Part shown: in pieces, positions 53,896-61,917 of the stretch
Position numbering within the stretch: the first letter of the stretch is position 1
How the letters are laid out: each line of letters begins with the position of its first letter
Assembly: GCF_000482845.1 (NCBI RefSeq)
Contig: NZ_AXWV01000018.1
Location: 1 to 64,000 of the forward strand
Reading direction: 5' to 3'
Length of the DNA: 64,000 nt
Source of the DNA: Anaerobiospirillum succiniciproducens DSM 6400
Lineage (GTDB): Bacteria > Pseudomonadota > Gammaproteobacteria > Enterobacterales > Succinivibrionaceae
Translations under genes and position numbers: made by a program
Notes under the pieces: generated by a model
The model's database searches: none
Told to the model about the DNA's origin: nothing
What the model saw: only the letters and a program-made list of their open reading frames with translations

Positions 53896-55227
53896 TTACT
53901 TAATGGAATTAACTAAGTCAACGAAGACGCGGCCGCGCTCATCAAAACCCTTGAACTGATCTAAAGAGGCGCATGCAGGGCTTAATAAAATAGCCTGACC
54001 ATCGCTAGCATCTTCACTTGCCATGCGCAGGGCCTGACGCATATTCATAACGCTCACACAGCGCTCTTTATCTAAAGCTAAGAGCTTATCGGCATCACGG
54101 CCAAAGCAGAAGACTTTCTTAATTTCCTTGCCTAAATAGCGCTTTAATGGGCTAAAGTCTTGACCCTTACCAATACCGCCTGCCAGGAGCAAGATGCCAT
54201 TCTTGTGACGTGAGCTCAGACCAGTAATAGCTGCCTCTGCAGATGCAACATTAGTAGCCTTAGAGTCGTTATAGTAAGAAACACCCTCAAGGATGCGCAC
54301 TAACTGACAACGGTGCTCTAAACCATTGAAGGTCTTTAAGGCCTGAATCTGTACATCACGAGGAATACCAGCAGCATCAGCTAAAGCCATAGCTGCTAAT
54401 GCATTTAACTCATTGTGAGTACCGCAGATAATAAGGTCACGAGCATCCATAATGCGCTCACCGTTTACGCACAGGTACACGGTGTTTTCAGTAACCTCAC
54501 GACCATACTCTTGATTATTTAGGCCAAAGCTAGCGTAGATATGCTGCTTCTCTTCATCCTTGATTGGATAAGTACGCTTATCATCGCGGTTAACGATAAT
54601 CTTCTCGCAGTGGGCAAAGATACGGCGCTTAGCCTCAGCATACTTCTCAATATCACCATCATAACGATCAAGGTGATCTTCAGATACGTTGAGATTTACA
54701 CAGGCTGCAAGCTTTAAGCTTGAGGTAGTCTCAAGTTCAAAAGATGACAGCTCTAAAACATAGGCCTCATTGCTATCTGAAAGAATGTCAAAGACGGCAT
54801 TACCAAAGTTAGCTCCGATTGCTGCCTTGATACCGGCCTTTTCAAACATGTAGCTAACTAAAGCGGTTACAGTGGACTTACCATTAGAACCAGTAATTGC
54901 AACTACTGGAGCTTTAACCTCACGAGCAAATAGCTCAACGTCGCCTACTACCTCGACACCTGCATCTGAAGCTGCCTTAATCTCCTTGGTGTTGATGGAT
55001 AAGCCAGGGCTTACCACTAACATGTCATAAGAGCTTAAGTGCTCAGCGTTTAAAGGACCAAAGTTGATATCAACACCGCGAGGTACTTCCTCAGCATGTG
55101 GTGGATTTGTACGGGTATCAAAAACAGACAGCTGCTTTAAGTCGTGCTTGAGCAGATATGAAATCACAGCAATGTTGGAGATACCAAGACCTACAACTGC
55201 AACCTTTTTACCCTGAAATTTGTCCAT
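53896..55227 (-). CDS. murD: UDP-N-acetylmuramoylalanine-D-glutamate ligase
   Basis: The 443-residue Mur ligase adds D-Glu to UDP-MurNAc-L-Ala. KVAVVGLGISNIAVISYL, VVSPGLS, the ATP loop AITGSNGKSTVTAL, LNVSEDHLDRYDG, GLEHRCQLV, YYNDSKATNVAS and LSPACASLDQFKGFDERG are diagnostic. The ATG at 55227 has GGAG upstream; an upstream in-frame GTG (55245) is less likely. Length matches E. coli (438). Confidence 0.97.
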   Translation of the reverse strand: MDKFQGKKVAVVGLGISNIAVISYLLKHDLKQLSVFDTRTNPPHAEEVPRGVDINFGPLNAEHLSSYDMLVVSPGLSINTKEIKAASDAGVEVVGDVELFAREVKAPVVAITGSNGKSTVTALVSYMFEKAGIKAAIGANFGNAVFDILSDSNEAYVLELSSFELETTSSLKLAACVNLNVSEDHLDRYDGDIEKYAEAKRRIFAHCEKIIVNRDDKRTYPIKDEEKQHIYASFGLNNQEYGREVTENTVYLCVNGERIMDARDLIICGTHNELNALAAMALADAAGIPRDVQIQALKTFNGLEHRCQLVRILEGVSYYNDSKATNVASAEAAITGLSSRHKNGILLLAGGIGKGQDFSPLKRYLGKEIKKVFCFGRDADKLLALDKERCVSVMNMRQALRMASEDASDGQAILLSPACASLDQFKGFDERGRVFVDLVNSIK

Positions 55228-55337
55228 TTTGAATCTCCGCTCCACTTGTGAGCGCCTATGACATAAAGATTAACTTATCCCATGGCCCTAATCTGGCCAT
55301 GGTCTAAAGCAACAAAAACCAATCTCATTTATCTGGC

Positions 55338-56420
55338 TTAACGTAACTTTAAGGTTACTAAGCCTAAGAGTACTAAGATGATAGTGATAATCCAAAAGCG
55401 GATGATCACGCGAGGCTCTGGCCAACCACCCTTTTCAAAGTGGTGGTGGATTGGAGCCATACGGAAAATACGAGTACCTCTCAGGCGGAATGAACCAACC
55501 TGTAAAATAACGCTTAAGGTCTCGGCAACAAAGATGAAACCCATAATGAAGAGTAAGAACTCCTCACGAATGAGCACAGCAATGATACCTAATGTAGCGC
55601 CTAAAGATAAGGAACCTACATCACCCATGAACATCTCAGCTGGGTAGGTGTTAAACCATAAGAAGCCTAAACCAGCTCCGATGATAGCCACGCAAGCAAT
55701 TACCAACTCAGATGCCAAAGGCACATGAGGAATGTACAGGTACTGTGCAAAGTTATAGTTTGAAGTAGCCCAAGCGATGATGCCCAAACCTGCTGCTACA
55801 GTAATGGTAATCAAAATAGCCAGACCATCTAAACCGTCGGTTAAGTTAACCGCGTTAGATGAACCAGTGATTACAAAGTAAGCCAGAGGAATGATAAGGA
55901 AGCCAATATCAGGCATGAACTCTTTAAAGAAAGGCACTACTAAGGTGGTCTCAGCTGGAGACTGAGCAAAGCCATAGATGCAGCAGCCTAAGCCTAAGGC
56001 GATAGCTGATTGCCAGAAATACTTGTACTTAGCTCTCAAGCCTTGTGGGTCATGGCGTACTACCTTTAAGTAGTCATCAGCAAAACCAATGAGGCCATAG
56101 CCTAAGACTGTAACTAAGGTGTACCACACATAAATATTGTCTAAACGAGCCCATAATAAAATGGTCAGCATGATGGTGGAGTTAATCAAGATACCACCCA
56201 TAGTTGGGGTACCCTGCTTCTTAAGATGGCTCTCAGGGCCATCCTTTCTAATTACCTGACCAAAGTGCAACATCTGCAGACGTTCAATAGTCTTTGGACC
56301 AAGCCATAAAGAAATGGTCAATGCAGTTAGCAAGGCACACACTGCTCTAAAGGTTAAGTATTCAAAAACGCGAAAAGCTGGCACATATTGGCTTAGCCAT
56401 TCAGCGAGCATAATGAGCAT
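55338..56420 (-). CDS. mraY: Phospho-N-acetylmuramoyl-pentapeptide transferase
   Basis: The 360-residue inner-membrane enzyme (exactly the E. coli length) makes lipid I from UDP-MurNAc-pentapeptide and undecaprenyl phosphate. [13 protein letters not shown], the Asp motif [37 protein letters not shown] and the His motif [12 protein letters not shown] are intact. About ten membrane segments are evident. It is preceded by a terminator after murF. Confidence 0.98.
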   Translation of the reverse strand: MLIMLAEWLSQYVPAFRVFEYLTFRAVCALLTALTISLWLGPKTIERLQMLHFGQVIRKDGPESHLKKQGTPTMGGILINSTIMLTILLWARLDNIYVWYTLVTVLGYGLIGFADDYLKVVRHDPQGLRAKYKYFWQSAIALGLGCCIYGFAQSPAETTLVVPFFKEFMPDIGFLIIPLAYFVITGSSNAVNLTDGLDGLAILITITVAAGLGIIAWATSNYNFAQYLYIPHVPLASELVIACVAIIGAGLGFLWFNTYPAEMFMGDVGSLSLGATLGIIAVLIREEFLLFIMGFIFVAETLSVILQVGSFRLRGTRIFRMAPIHHHFEKGGWPEPRVIIRFWIITIILVLLGLVTLKLR

Positions 56421-56565
56421 GTTTAGTTCTCCACTATCGAGCTGACAGCTCGACGCTCAGTAGCGCAGCTCTGACAAAATAACTTAACATCAAGTCAGGC
56501 TGCTCTTAATTTAAGTACTCTGGTCGTTAACTTGCCGTTGTACTTTCCCTAAGTCCTATATTCAT

Positions 56566-56593
56566 AAAGAAGCCCTGCATATAGCAGGGCCTC
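56566..56593 (-). terminator. Terminator-like hairpin between murF and mraY
   Basis: GCCCTGC-atata-GCAGGGC is a perfect 7-bp stem with TTCTTTATG after it on the minus strand, about 25 bp after the murF stop codon. It would reduce read-through into mraY. Confidence 0.7.
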
Positions 56594-56614
56594 TTGTGTA
56601 CACAAGCTCAAATA

Positions 56615-58942
56615 CTAGAGCTTGGTGTAATCTTTAAGTGCTGATACTACCTTGTCCATTTGCATAGCATGAGAGCCCTTTACCAAACAGGTAGTATGCT
56701 CATGTTGATCAGCTTTTTCTTTAAGGTAGTTCTTCAAGAAGGTAATTAACGTATCGTGGTCAGTAAAGTGCAACGCATTACGTCCCATTTCCTTTACTGA
56801 GTACTGTGAGAGAGGACCAATGCATAAGAGCTGATCGATCTTGTCTTTAGCATGAGCGCCAACAGCTGCGTGTAACTCAACCTCAGCATTGCCAAGTTCA
56901 CCCATATCGCCAAAGACGAGTACCTTAGAGCCATTAAAGGTGCTTAAAGTATCAACTGCTGCAATTACTGCATTGTATGAGGCGTTATAAGCATCATCAA
57001 TCAAAGTCAAAGAGTCATTGACCTCAATTGGGGTTAAACGTCCCTTCATATTTTGCGTATTGCTAAGACCTGCAACTACATCGCTAGCTTTAGCACCCAT
57101 GACCATGGATAGTAAAGCCGCACCGGCTGCATTAATGGCGTTATGACGGCCTAAAGCATTGATGGTGATCTTCTCATCAATCTTAAAGCGCTCATCATTG
57201 CTATGCAGTCTGAAGCTTAAACCATTAGTGCTAGCCTCAATCTCACTTACCTGCATGTCTGACTCGTCAGACTCGCCAAATGACAGTAAACGACCTGCCT
57301 TCATATAAGCTTCGTAGTCACGCTTCCAAGAGGCAAACCACTCGCTATCACTTGGAACAATGGCGGTTCCAGGCTCGGCATAAGGCTCTATCTGTGCACA
57401 TGGCTTGTTAGAGTGCTTAGGAGCTTTTGGTGCCTTAGGAGCCTCATAGGCACTCTTACCCATCTTTCCAGAATGGAAAGGACAACCAGCAGCTGCAGCA
57501 GCTGCGGCAATACCAGCATCATCAGCACCATGAGCGCCCATGATCTTGGTTAAATCGATCTTTGGATGTCCTGGCGGCAGCATATCAGCCTTATGACCAT
57601 GCACAGGGCAACCGCCCTCATAGCCACCTGGATGACCCATTGGATGACCGCCCATATGTGGGTGACCACTGGCATGAGGATGACCTGCCATCTTGCTATG
57701 GTCAACTGGGCAACCGCCCTCATGGCCACCTGGATGACCCATTGGATGACCGCCCATATGTGGGTGACCACCTGCATGTGGATGACCTGCCATCTTGCTA
57801 TGGTCAACTGGACAACCGCCCTCATGGCCACCTGGATGTCCGCCCATATGTGGGTGACCGGTTGGATGGCCCATTGGTGGATGACCACCGCCGTGACCAT
57901 GGCCCATAGGACAGCCACCACCATGCCCAGCCATATGAGGATGGCCGCCTGGGTGACCCATTGGTGGGTGACCACCTGGGTGACCACCTCCATGGCCGTG
58001 AGGCATGCCATGGCCATGACCCATGCTCATTACGGGTGGTGTTGAAGTTGGGAAACCGCCTTTATTTGAAAACTCAGTTGCGTGAGCTGCGGCACGAGAG
58101 ATTACGTCTTCAACAGATGAAGAGCCCTTTTGATGTAAGGTACGCTCACGAGCTGCCTTAATGCCATCAACATATGCTTTAGCAGCAGCCTCAGCATCAT
58201 ATGGCTCATATTGCTCAGGTAGACGGTAACGATCAAAGAGGCTATCTAAGATTTCTGACTTGCCCTTATATACACCCTCACGAGAGCCAAAGCCCATAAT
58301 ATGAGCCTCGCCTACATTGGTGATGAGTGCGTATTGAGCCTTTACAAACTCACAGGTACGCTCAATATCGCCAAGATGGCTAGCACCCTGCTCGATTACT
58401 GCAAAGTCATAAGAATCATCTAAACGACGTAAGGTTAAAGGAACACCCACATCGTTATTGAAGTTACCTTCGGTATAAAGTGTCTTACCAAGCTCGCTTA
58501 AGATTGACGCAGTCATCTCTTTAACGGTGGTCTTACCGCAAGAACCAGTAATTGCGCAGACTAATGCTTTTGCTTTGCAACGCACGATCTGGCCAGTTAA
58601 GCCAAGCAAACGTAAGGTGTCTTTACACTCTAAGACCATGACCTCATCAAGCTTTGAAGCGTCATCGCCTAATGATGCCTTAAGTTCATCCATACTACGA
58701 GATGAGGCAATAATCTTTGCGCCATTTGAAATAGCATCACCGATGAAGTCGTGGGCATCAAAACGCTCACCCTTTAAAGGAACAAACAAGGTTTTATCGT
58801 TGTTAATGTCCTTAGAGGAAGTGGATACAAACTCAATTACTTGGTTTCTATCCATACCCTCTTGGGCAGCCTTTGTTCCTATGTGCAGCTCGCCTTGAGC
58901 AAGTCGCAATAACTCATGAATAGCAAAAGCAATCATATTCAA
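56615..58942 (-). CDS. murF: UDP-MurNAc-tripeptide-D-Ala-D-Ala ligase with His/Cys-Pro-rich insertion
   Basis: The 775-residue protein is MurF, about 320 residues longer than E. coli MurF (452). Core motifs are intact: LFVPLKGERFDAHDF (52-66), ATP loop ITGSCGKTTVKEMTA (131-145), YTEGNFNNDVGVPLTLRRL, GRHNAINAAGAALL (598-611), IDDAYNAS and FGDMGELG. Family alignment breaks after SEILDSLF (about 236) and resumes near PGTAIVPSDSEWFASW (524-539). The ~290-residue insertion includes a His/Gly/Pro/Met-rich block (309-460) with 36 His, a 34-residue repeat containing GCPVDHSKMAGHPH, and five Cys (344, 377, 411, 445, 487), each in a GCP motif. It suggests metal or heme binding. It starts 3 bp after the murE stop, so the two are coupled. 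Confidence 0.93.
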   Translation of the reverse strand: MNMIAFAIHELLRLAQGELHIGTKAAQEGMDRNQVIEFVSTSSKDINNDKTLFVPLKGERFDAHDFIGDAISNGAKIIASSRSMDELKASLGDDASKLDEVMVLECKDTLRLLGLTGQIVRCKAKALVCAITGSCGKTTVKEMTASILSELGKTLYTEGNFNNDVGVPLTLRRLDDSYDFAVIEQGASHLGDIERTCEFVKAQYALITNVGEAHIMGFGSREGVYKGKSEILDSLFDRYRLPEQYEPYDAEAAAKAYVDGIKAARERTLHQKGSSSVEDVISRAAAHATEFSNKGGFPTSTPPVMSMGHGHGMPHGHGGGHPGGHPPMGHPGGHPHMAGHGGGCPMGHGHGGGHPPMGHPTGHPHMGGHPGGHEGGCPVDHSKMAGHPHAGGHPHMGGHPMGHPGGHEGGCPVDHSKMAGHPHASGHPHMGGHPMGHPGGYEGGCPVHGHKADMLPPGHPKIDLTKIMGAHGADDAGIAAAAAAAGCPFHSGKMGKSAYEAPKAPKAPKHSNKPCAQIEPYAEPGTAIVPSDSEWFASWKRDYEAYMKAGRLLSFGESDESDMQVSEIEASTNGLSFRLHSNDERFKIDEKITINALGRHNAINAAGAALLSMVMGAKASDVVAGLSNTQNMKGRLTPIEVNDSLTLIDDAYNASYNAVIAAVDTLSTFNGSKVLVFGDMGELGNAEVELHAAVGAHAKDKIDQLLCIGPLSQYSVKEMGRNALHFTDHDTLITFLKNYLKEKADQHEHTTCLVKGSHAMQMDKVVSALKDYTKL
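57563..58024 (-). repeat. Coding repeats for the MurF His-rich block
   Basis: About 460 bp encode the block HPHMGGHPMGHPGG-type repeats. The most regular part is a 102-bp (34-codon) unit with GCPVDH at residues 376-381 and 410-415 and a variant at 444. The repeats keep the reading frame. Confidence 0.85.
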
Positions 58943-58945
58943 TCC

Positions 58946-59500
58946 CTATTTGCTGCTCTCTGAAGTGCTCTTTTTAGCGCTTGGAGCTGCTTTGCGTGCA
59001 GCAGTTTTAGCTGCTGACTTTACTGAATTCTTAGAGGCACTTGCCTTAGTTACAGGCTTCTTAGCTGTAGTAGCCTTAGTGGCTGTTGTCTTCTTTGCTG
59101 CAGTTGCCTTGCTTGCAGCAGCCTTGGTAGTAGCTACCTTCTTGGCTGCAGTTGCTTTGCTTGCAGCGGTCTTGGTGGCTGGCTTCTTGGCTGCAGTTGC
59201 CTTGCTTGCAGCGGTCTTGGTGGCTGGCTTCTTGGCTGCAGTTGCCTTGGTTGAAGCTACTTTGGTGGCTGGCTTCTTGGCTGCAGTAGCCTTGGTTGAA
59301 GCTGCCTTTGTGGTGACTGGCTTTTTGGCTGCGGTAGCCTTGGTTGAAGCGGCCTTGGTTGCAGTTGCCTTGGTTGAAGCGGCCTTGGTGGCTGGCTTCT
59401 TGGCTGCAGTTGCCTTGGTTGAGGATGCTTTGGCCTTTGCCTTAGTGACTGGCTTTTTGGACTGTTTGGCTGGCTTGTCTGAGTTGCTGTTTGTCTTGGT
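58946..59500 (-). repeat. Coding repeats for the MurE Lys/Ala-rich tail
   Basis: The last 184 codons of murE are an array of imperfect repeats of about 10-14 codons (STKATAAKKPATK and ASKATAAKK variants). The antisense strand shows an open frame across it, which is a shadow. Confidence 0.85.
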
Positions 59501-61660
59501 ATCTTGCTTAATGCCTAAGAGTTCACAGCAAATCTCACGATCTGAGAAGTGGATAGTCTTATCTGGGAAGATTTGATAATCCTCATGACCCTTGCCAGCA
59601 ATGACTACGCAGTCATTCTTGTTGGCATGCTCAAAAGCAAAACGAATGGCCTGATAACGGTCATGTACGATGATGACATTGCGATCTGCTCGAGATGCTG
59701 GAGGCAGCATGGCAGGAATAGCAAAGCTTTCCTTATGCGCCTCATAGTAATCAGCCCGCTCTTCTACGTTAACAATGCTCTTATCGGACTTGATACGAAT
59801 GTCATCGTACTCTTCAAAGCTAAATACTTCTTTAAGCTTAGCTACAGCCTTTTCAAAGACAGAAATGGCCTTTAAGAACACGCCCTCGGAGCTAAAGCCA
59901 TCGATAGCATTTTCTTGTTGCTCAAACTGCTCGATGAGCTTAAAGCTGTTTTTAACCTCAGTAAGTAAAGTACCATCAATGGCGCTTTTAACCTTAGATA
60001 ACTGATTTGGGCTTAAAAGACCAAGTTTGTCGGCCTTCTTAGTCACAATCAGGTCATTAACAAAGAGCTTTAAGTTATCGTAAAGATCTTCAGCCTTACG
60101 AACTGCGCTTTCAGCGGCGTTACTGTCGATCGCCATCATCATGTCATCGATAATGAGATCTAATGGCTCAGAACGTGGATTATCAGCAGTGAAAATAGCG
60201 TAATCGGAGTATACAGAGGCTTTCATGGCCATTAAAGGACGCTTGCCACTGTCACGATCGCCACCACAACCTACGATAGAGAAGATACGACCCTCACCTT
60301 GATTATGGTACTGTGCAGCCTTTAAAGCTTGCTCTACACCATCTGGAGTATGGGCATAATCAACAATCAGACGTGGTTTATCAGCGCCACTAAAGCACTC
60401 CATACGACCAGTGATTGGCTTTAACTCAGGAGTAATACGCATCAAATGCTTGATGTCGTAACCCATAGATAAAAGCACACCTAAAGCTACAGCATAGTTC
60501 TCTGCATTGAAGTAGCCGAGCAAGTTCAAATTAGTACGAGAAGTCTTCTTCTCTGAAGTGTTGATGAGTAACTCTAAAGAAGATGGTTTGAATGAAACAC
60601 GCTTAATGTTAAGCATATGGCTCAAGCTCTTTGGTACATCATCAAGACCTAAGTTAACCTGATAAGCACCTGAGATGGTTTCAGCATAGCGCTTACCCAC
60701 ATCATTCTTGCAGTTTAAGACTAAACGAGCAGGAGGAATGGTGCGCAGGAAGTTGAGCTTAGAGCAGAAGTAATCTTCCATAGTCTCGTGATAATCAAGA
60801 TGATCACGGCTAAGGTTACTAAAAGCACCAGCATAAAAAGATAGCCCTGCTACGCGACCTTCACAGTAGCCAATCGATGACACCTCAAGCACCGCATAAT
60901 CAGCACCTTGCTCAACAAAACTAGCGAGCTCACGCTGCAGAGAAATAGCATCCATGGTGGTGTTGGCTGACTTTTGGAGATTATCGACAAAACCATAACC
61001 TAAGGTGCCAAATACTGCGCACTTGTGACCACACTTATTAAGCATCTGAGCAATCAAGTTAGTAATAGTGCTCTTGCCGTTAGTGCCAGTAACACCGATG
61101 AGGCGTAACTTCTCAGATGGATTACCATAGATAAAGCCAGCTAAACCTGACAGGCTCTTGCCACGAGGTAGCACAATGCGCAGCATCTTAGCCTCAGCAA
61201 TGATACGAGCCTCTTCACTATCATCAGTTGCATGATAGTCGCTTACAGCTAAATCCTGATTAGACTGATACTTGTTAATGACGCAATACCCAGAGCGCTT
61301 GAGACGAGATAAAGTATCCTTAGTCTCAGTATTCGGCTCGTAATTGCTAGACTTTAAAGCCTCACCTGCAGCAGCCTTGTCTGCATCGATAGTCTCTAAA
61401 GGAAAACCGCTGACTTGATCTTCAGGAGCATCAATCAAAATCGCAACTGCACCCTTTTGCTTGATCTCTTCAATGTGATCAAAAGGATTATAGTGCGCAC
61501 CCTTTTTAGCGTAGTAGATGGTGCCCTTAGTGACGCGACGAGAGTCGCACTCAATACCAGTAACTACGATACGAGGTAAGAACTCGCGCACACGCTCATT
61601 GAAAACCTGAGAAATCTCCAAGTAGTCGCATACACTAGCAAGAGTACCTTCAAACTTCAT
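58946..61660 (-). CDS. murE: UDP-MurNAc-L-Ala-D-Glu:meso-DAP ligase with insertions and histone-like tail
   Basis: The 904-residue protein is MurE nearly twice the usual length (495 in E. coli). Core motifs: GIECDSRRVTKGTIYYAKKG near residue 35, ATP loop IGVTGTNGKSTITNL (188-202), EVSSIGYCEGRV, TNLSRDHLDYHETMEDY-type (SNLSRDHLDYH), DYAHTPDGVEQAL and GCGGDRDSGKRPLM. DNPR (493-496) is the meso-diaminopimelate specificity motif, so the wall is DAP-type. VVIAGKGHEDYQIF ends the core. Two insertions (about 91-160 and 515-655) are absent from E. coli MurE. Residues ~721-904 are a Lys/Ala/Thr/Ser/Pro tail with repeats such as STKATAAKKPATK, resembling histone H1. It is followed by murF after 3 bp. 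Confidence 0.93.
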   Translation of the reverse strand: MKFEGTLASVCDYLEISQVFNERVREFLPRIVVTGIECDSRRVTKGTIYYAKKGAHYNPFDHIEEIKQKGAVAILIDAPEDQVSGFPLETIDADKAAAGEALKSSNYEPNTETKDTLSRLKRSGYCVINKYQSNQDLAVSDYHATDDSEEARIIAEAKMLRIVLPRGKSLSGLAGFIYGNPSEKLRLIGVTGTNGKSTITNLIAQMLNKCGHKCAVFGTLGYGFVDNLQKSANTTMDAISLQRELASFVEQGADYAVLEVSSIGYCEGRVAGLSFYAGAFSNLSRDHLDYHETMEDYFCSKLNFLRTIPPARLVLNCKNDVGKRYAETISGAYQVNLGLDDVPKSLSHMLNIKRVSFKPSSLELLINTSEKKTSRTNLNLLGYFNAENYAVALGVLLSMGYDIKHLMRITPELKPITGRMECFSGADKPRLIVDYAHTPDGVEQALKAAQYHNQGEGRIFSIVGCGGDRDSGKRPLMAMKASVYSDYAIFTADNPRSEPLDLIIDDMMMAIDSNAAESAVRKAEDLYDNLKLFVNDLIVTKKADKLGLLSPNQLSKVKSAIDGTLLTEVKNSFKLIEQFEQQENAIDGFSSEGVFLKAISVFEKAVAKLKEVFSFEEYDDIRIKSDKSIVNVEERADYYEAHKESFAIPAMLPPASRADRNVIIVHDRYQAIRFAFEHANKNDCVVIAGKGHEDYQIFPDKTIHFSDREICCELLGIKQDTKTNSNSDKPAKQSKKPVTKAKAKASSTKATAAKKPATKAASTKATATKAASTKATAAKKPVTTKAASTKATAAKKPATKVASTKATAAKKPATKTAASKATAAKKPATKTAASKATAAKKVATTKAAASKATAAKKTTATKATTAKKPVTKASASKNSVKSAAKTAARKAAPSAKKSTSESSK

Positions 61661-61917
61661 ACAACGATTCCAATCAATGCGCCTTTCGGCCTGCAGGAGA
61701 ATAAGAACTTTAGTCCCTATCCTATTAACTACAGCTTAATTCTTTGCAAGACAAACCATAGCTTAAGTTTGCCTCATACAATCAATCCAAACTAAGTTAC
61801 TAATAGCTCAGCGAGGATAATTTAAATTTGTTTTGTGCAACAGCATATTTTAACCGCTTTTGCTGCCTTATCTTCCGCTTATGCAAGCTTATCTTATAAG
61901 CGGCATAAAGACCTTGA

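Noticed and set aside
57562-58045. Open frames on the plus strand and another minus frame across the murF His-rich block
   Set aside because: They are shadows of the repetitive coding sequence; only the murF frame has flanking conserved motifs.
58950-59576. 208-codon plus-strand frame (Ala/Val/Leu-rich) opposite the murE tail
   Set aside because: Antisense of Lys/Ala repeats gives a hydrophobic open frame automatically; no ribosome binding site or family.
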